Shown here: one piece after another, positions 63,626-64,000 of the stretch
Layout: each line of letters starts with the position of its first letter
Numbering within the stretch: position 1 is the stretch's first letter
Source: Paenibacillus monticola
GTDB taxonomy: Bacteria; Bacillota; Bacilli; Paenibacillales; Paenibacillaceae
Reading direction: 5' to 3'
Length of the DNA stretch: 64,000 nt
Assembly: GCF_009664975.1 (NCBI RefSeq)
Contig: NZ_WJXB01000021.1
Location: forward strand, 1 to 64,000
Notes under the pieces: generated by a model
What the model was told of the DNA's origin: nothing
The model's input: the letters and a program-made list of their open reading frames with translations, nothing else
Databases searched by the model: none
Translations under genes and position numbers: made by a program

Positions 63626-64000
63626 AGAGGCTGTCCCATAAGCCATGAAATGGCTGCTTGGGACGCCCCTTGTCTTTGGAGTCAGTTAAACGGTTGTGCT
63701 TGTGAGGACGCTCCGCGAACGGACCGTTGCTCCAATCGCTGTTGTGTCCAGATTTTTTTGAATTTCCCTTAGCGGTGAAAATCCGGACACAAAGGCGACC
63801 GCTACCGCTTTTCCGCAATCAGTCCGTCCTCTCCGCTGGGTTCAGCGGAAAAAAATCATACTCAAAATCTTCATTGAAATCACAAAAAGAAATCGCCCTT
63901 TGGTAAAATGGAAGTACCAGCAACCATTTCAAAGGAGCGATTTCTTTGTATATTCAATATACCATGGACCAACTTTGCCTGCCAATGGATTTAGAGGACG
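63626..64000 (+). mobile_element. IS1182-family element, left part
   Basis: The boundary with the truncated maturase gene and the GAGGCTGTCCCATAAG sequence mark the likely left end. About 320 non-coding bases with promoter-like and inverted sequences precede the transposase start. The element continues beyond the window. Confidence 0.65.
63946..64000 (+). CDS. IS1182-family transposase (3' partial)
   Basis: Starts at TTG 63946 behind AAAGGAG, reading LYIQYTMDQLCLPMDLED to the edge. This is the standard N-terminus of Paenibacillus/Bacillus IS1182-type DDE transposases. ATG 63964 is a possible alternative start. Only 18 codons are visible. Confidence 0.75.
   Translation, partial: MYIQYTMDQLCLPMDLED

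Noticed and set aside
63380..63818. 88- and 119-codon minus-strand ORFs
   Set aside because: They cross from the IS1182 left end into the frameshifted maturase remnant; chance readings.

Overview
The window looks like a chromosome segment of a Paenibacillus or close relative. Supporting signs are strong Firmicutes-type Shine-Dalgarno sites, TTG and GTG starts, a secreted CBM35-GH26-X2-CBM3 mannanase, copper-amine-oxidase-like 'stalk' domain proteins, a DUF6809 protein next to an XRE regulator, and decayed IS3, IS1182 and group II intron sequences. All family calls come from reading the translations; no search was run.

Region 1 (1-1472) is the C-terminal end of a polymorphic toxin with a DNA/RNA non-specific nuclease domain, plus its YezG-type immunity gene.

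Region 2 (1737-27283) is a phage-tail-like extracellular contractile injection system (eCIS), one long plus-strand run of overlapping or closely spaced genes. The order is AAA+ ATPase, DUF4255 cap protein, sheath, tube, tail-assembly protein, DUF6760 mini-gene, second tube, an unrecognised Pro/Gln/Ala-rich protein, LysM tube adaptor, gpD hub, gpV/VgrG spike, PAAR tip, gp25 wedge, two J-type baseplate proteins, tail protein I, and two self-cleaving (peptidase S74) fibres of 948 and 1972 residues flanking a 60-residue coiled coil. No capsid, portal, terminase or lysis gene is present. A hairpin at 27316 ends the block. A minus-strand selO gene (protein AMPylase) follows.

Region 3 (29109-47777) is a hybrid NRPS/trans-AT PKS cluster: half-C-A-PCP-reductase NRPS; a TetR regulator divergent from a DHA2 exporter; a SagB/McbC-like FMN oxidase; an ACP-Cy-A(Cys)-PCP protein; a free-standing malonyl acyltransferase; KS-ACP-C; a type II thioesterase; and a FAAL-like acyl-AMP ligase. 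Read in biosynthetic order, this predicts acyl loading, cysteine addition and cyclisation, oxidation to a thiazole, one malonate extension, amide formation with an amino acid, and reductive release as an aldehyde. Three promoters carry TGAG(N6)CTCA-type operators at fixed spacings, consistent with control of export and synthesis by the TetR protein.

Region 4 (47778-64000) is accessory and heavily rearranged. It holds a GH26 mannanase, a membrane serine hydrolase, a secreted two-repeat protein, DUF4180, an isochorismatase-fold hydrolase, an XRE/DUF6809 pair, two stalk-domain proteins and an orphan PTS EIIC. Between them lie remnants of a large serine recombinase, an aminoglycoside phosphotransferase, an IS3 element, a group II intron and the start of an IS1182 element. 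At least five decayed copies of the 5' part of one thioredoxin-domain (YyaL/DUF255) gene are scattered here. Several end at or near the same point, and a related sequence lies beside the recombinase remnant, which suggests repeated integration into that gene.
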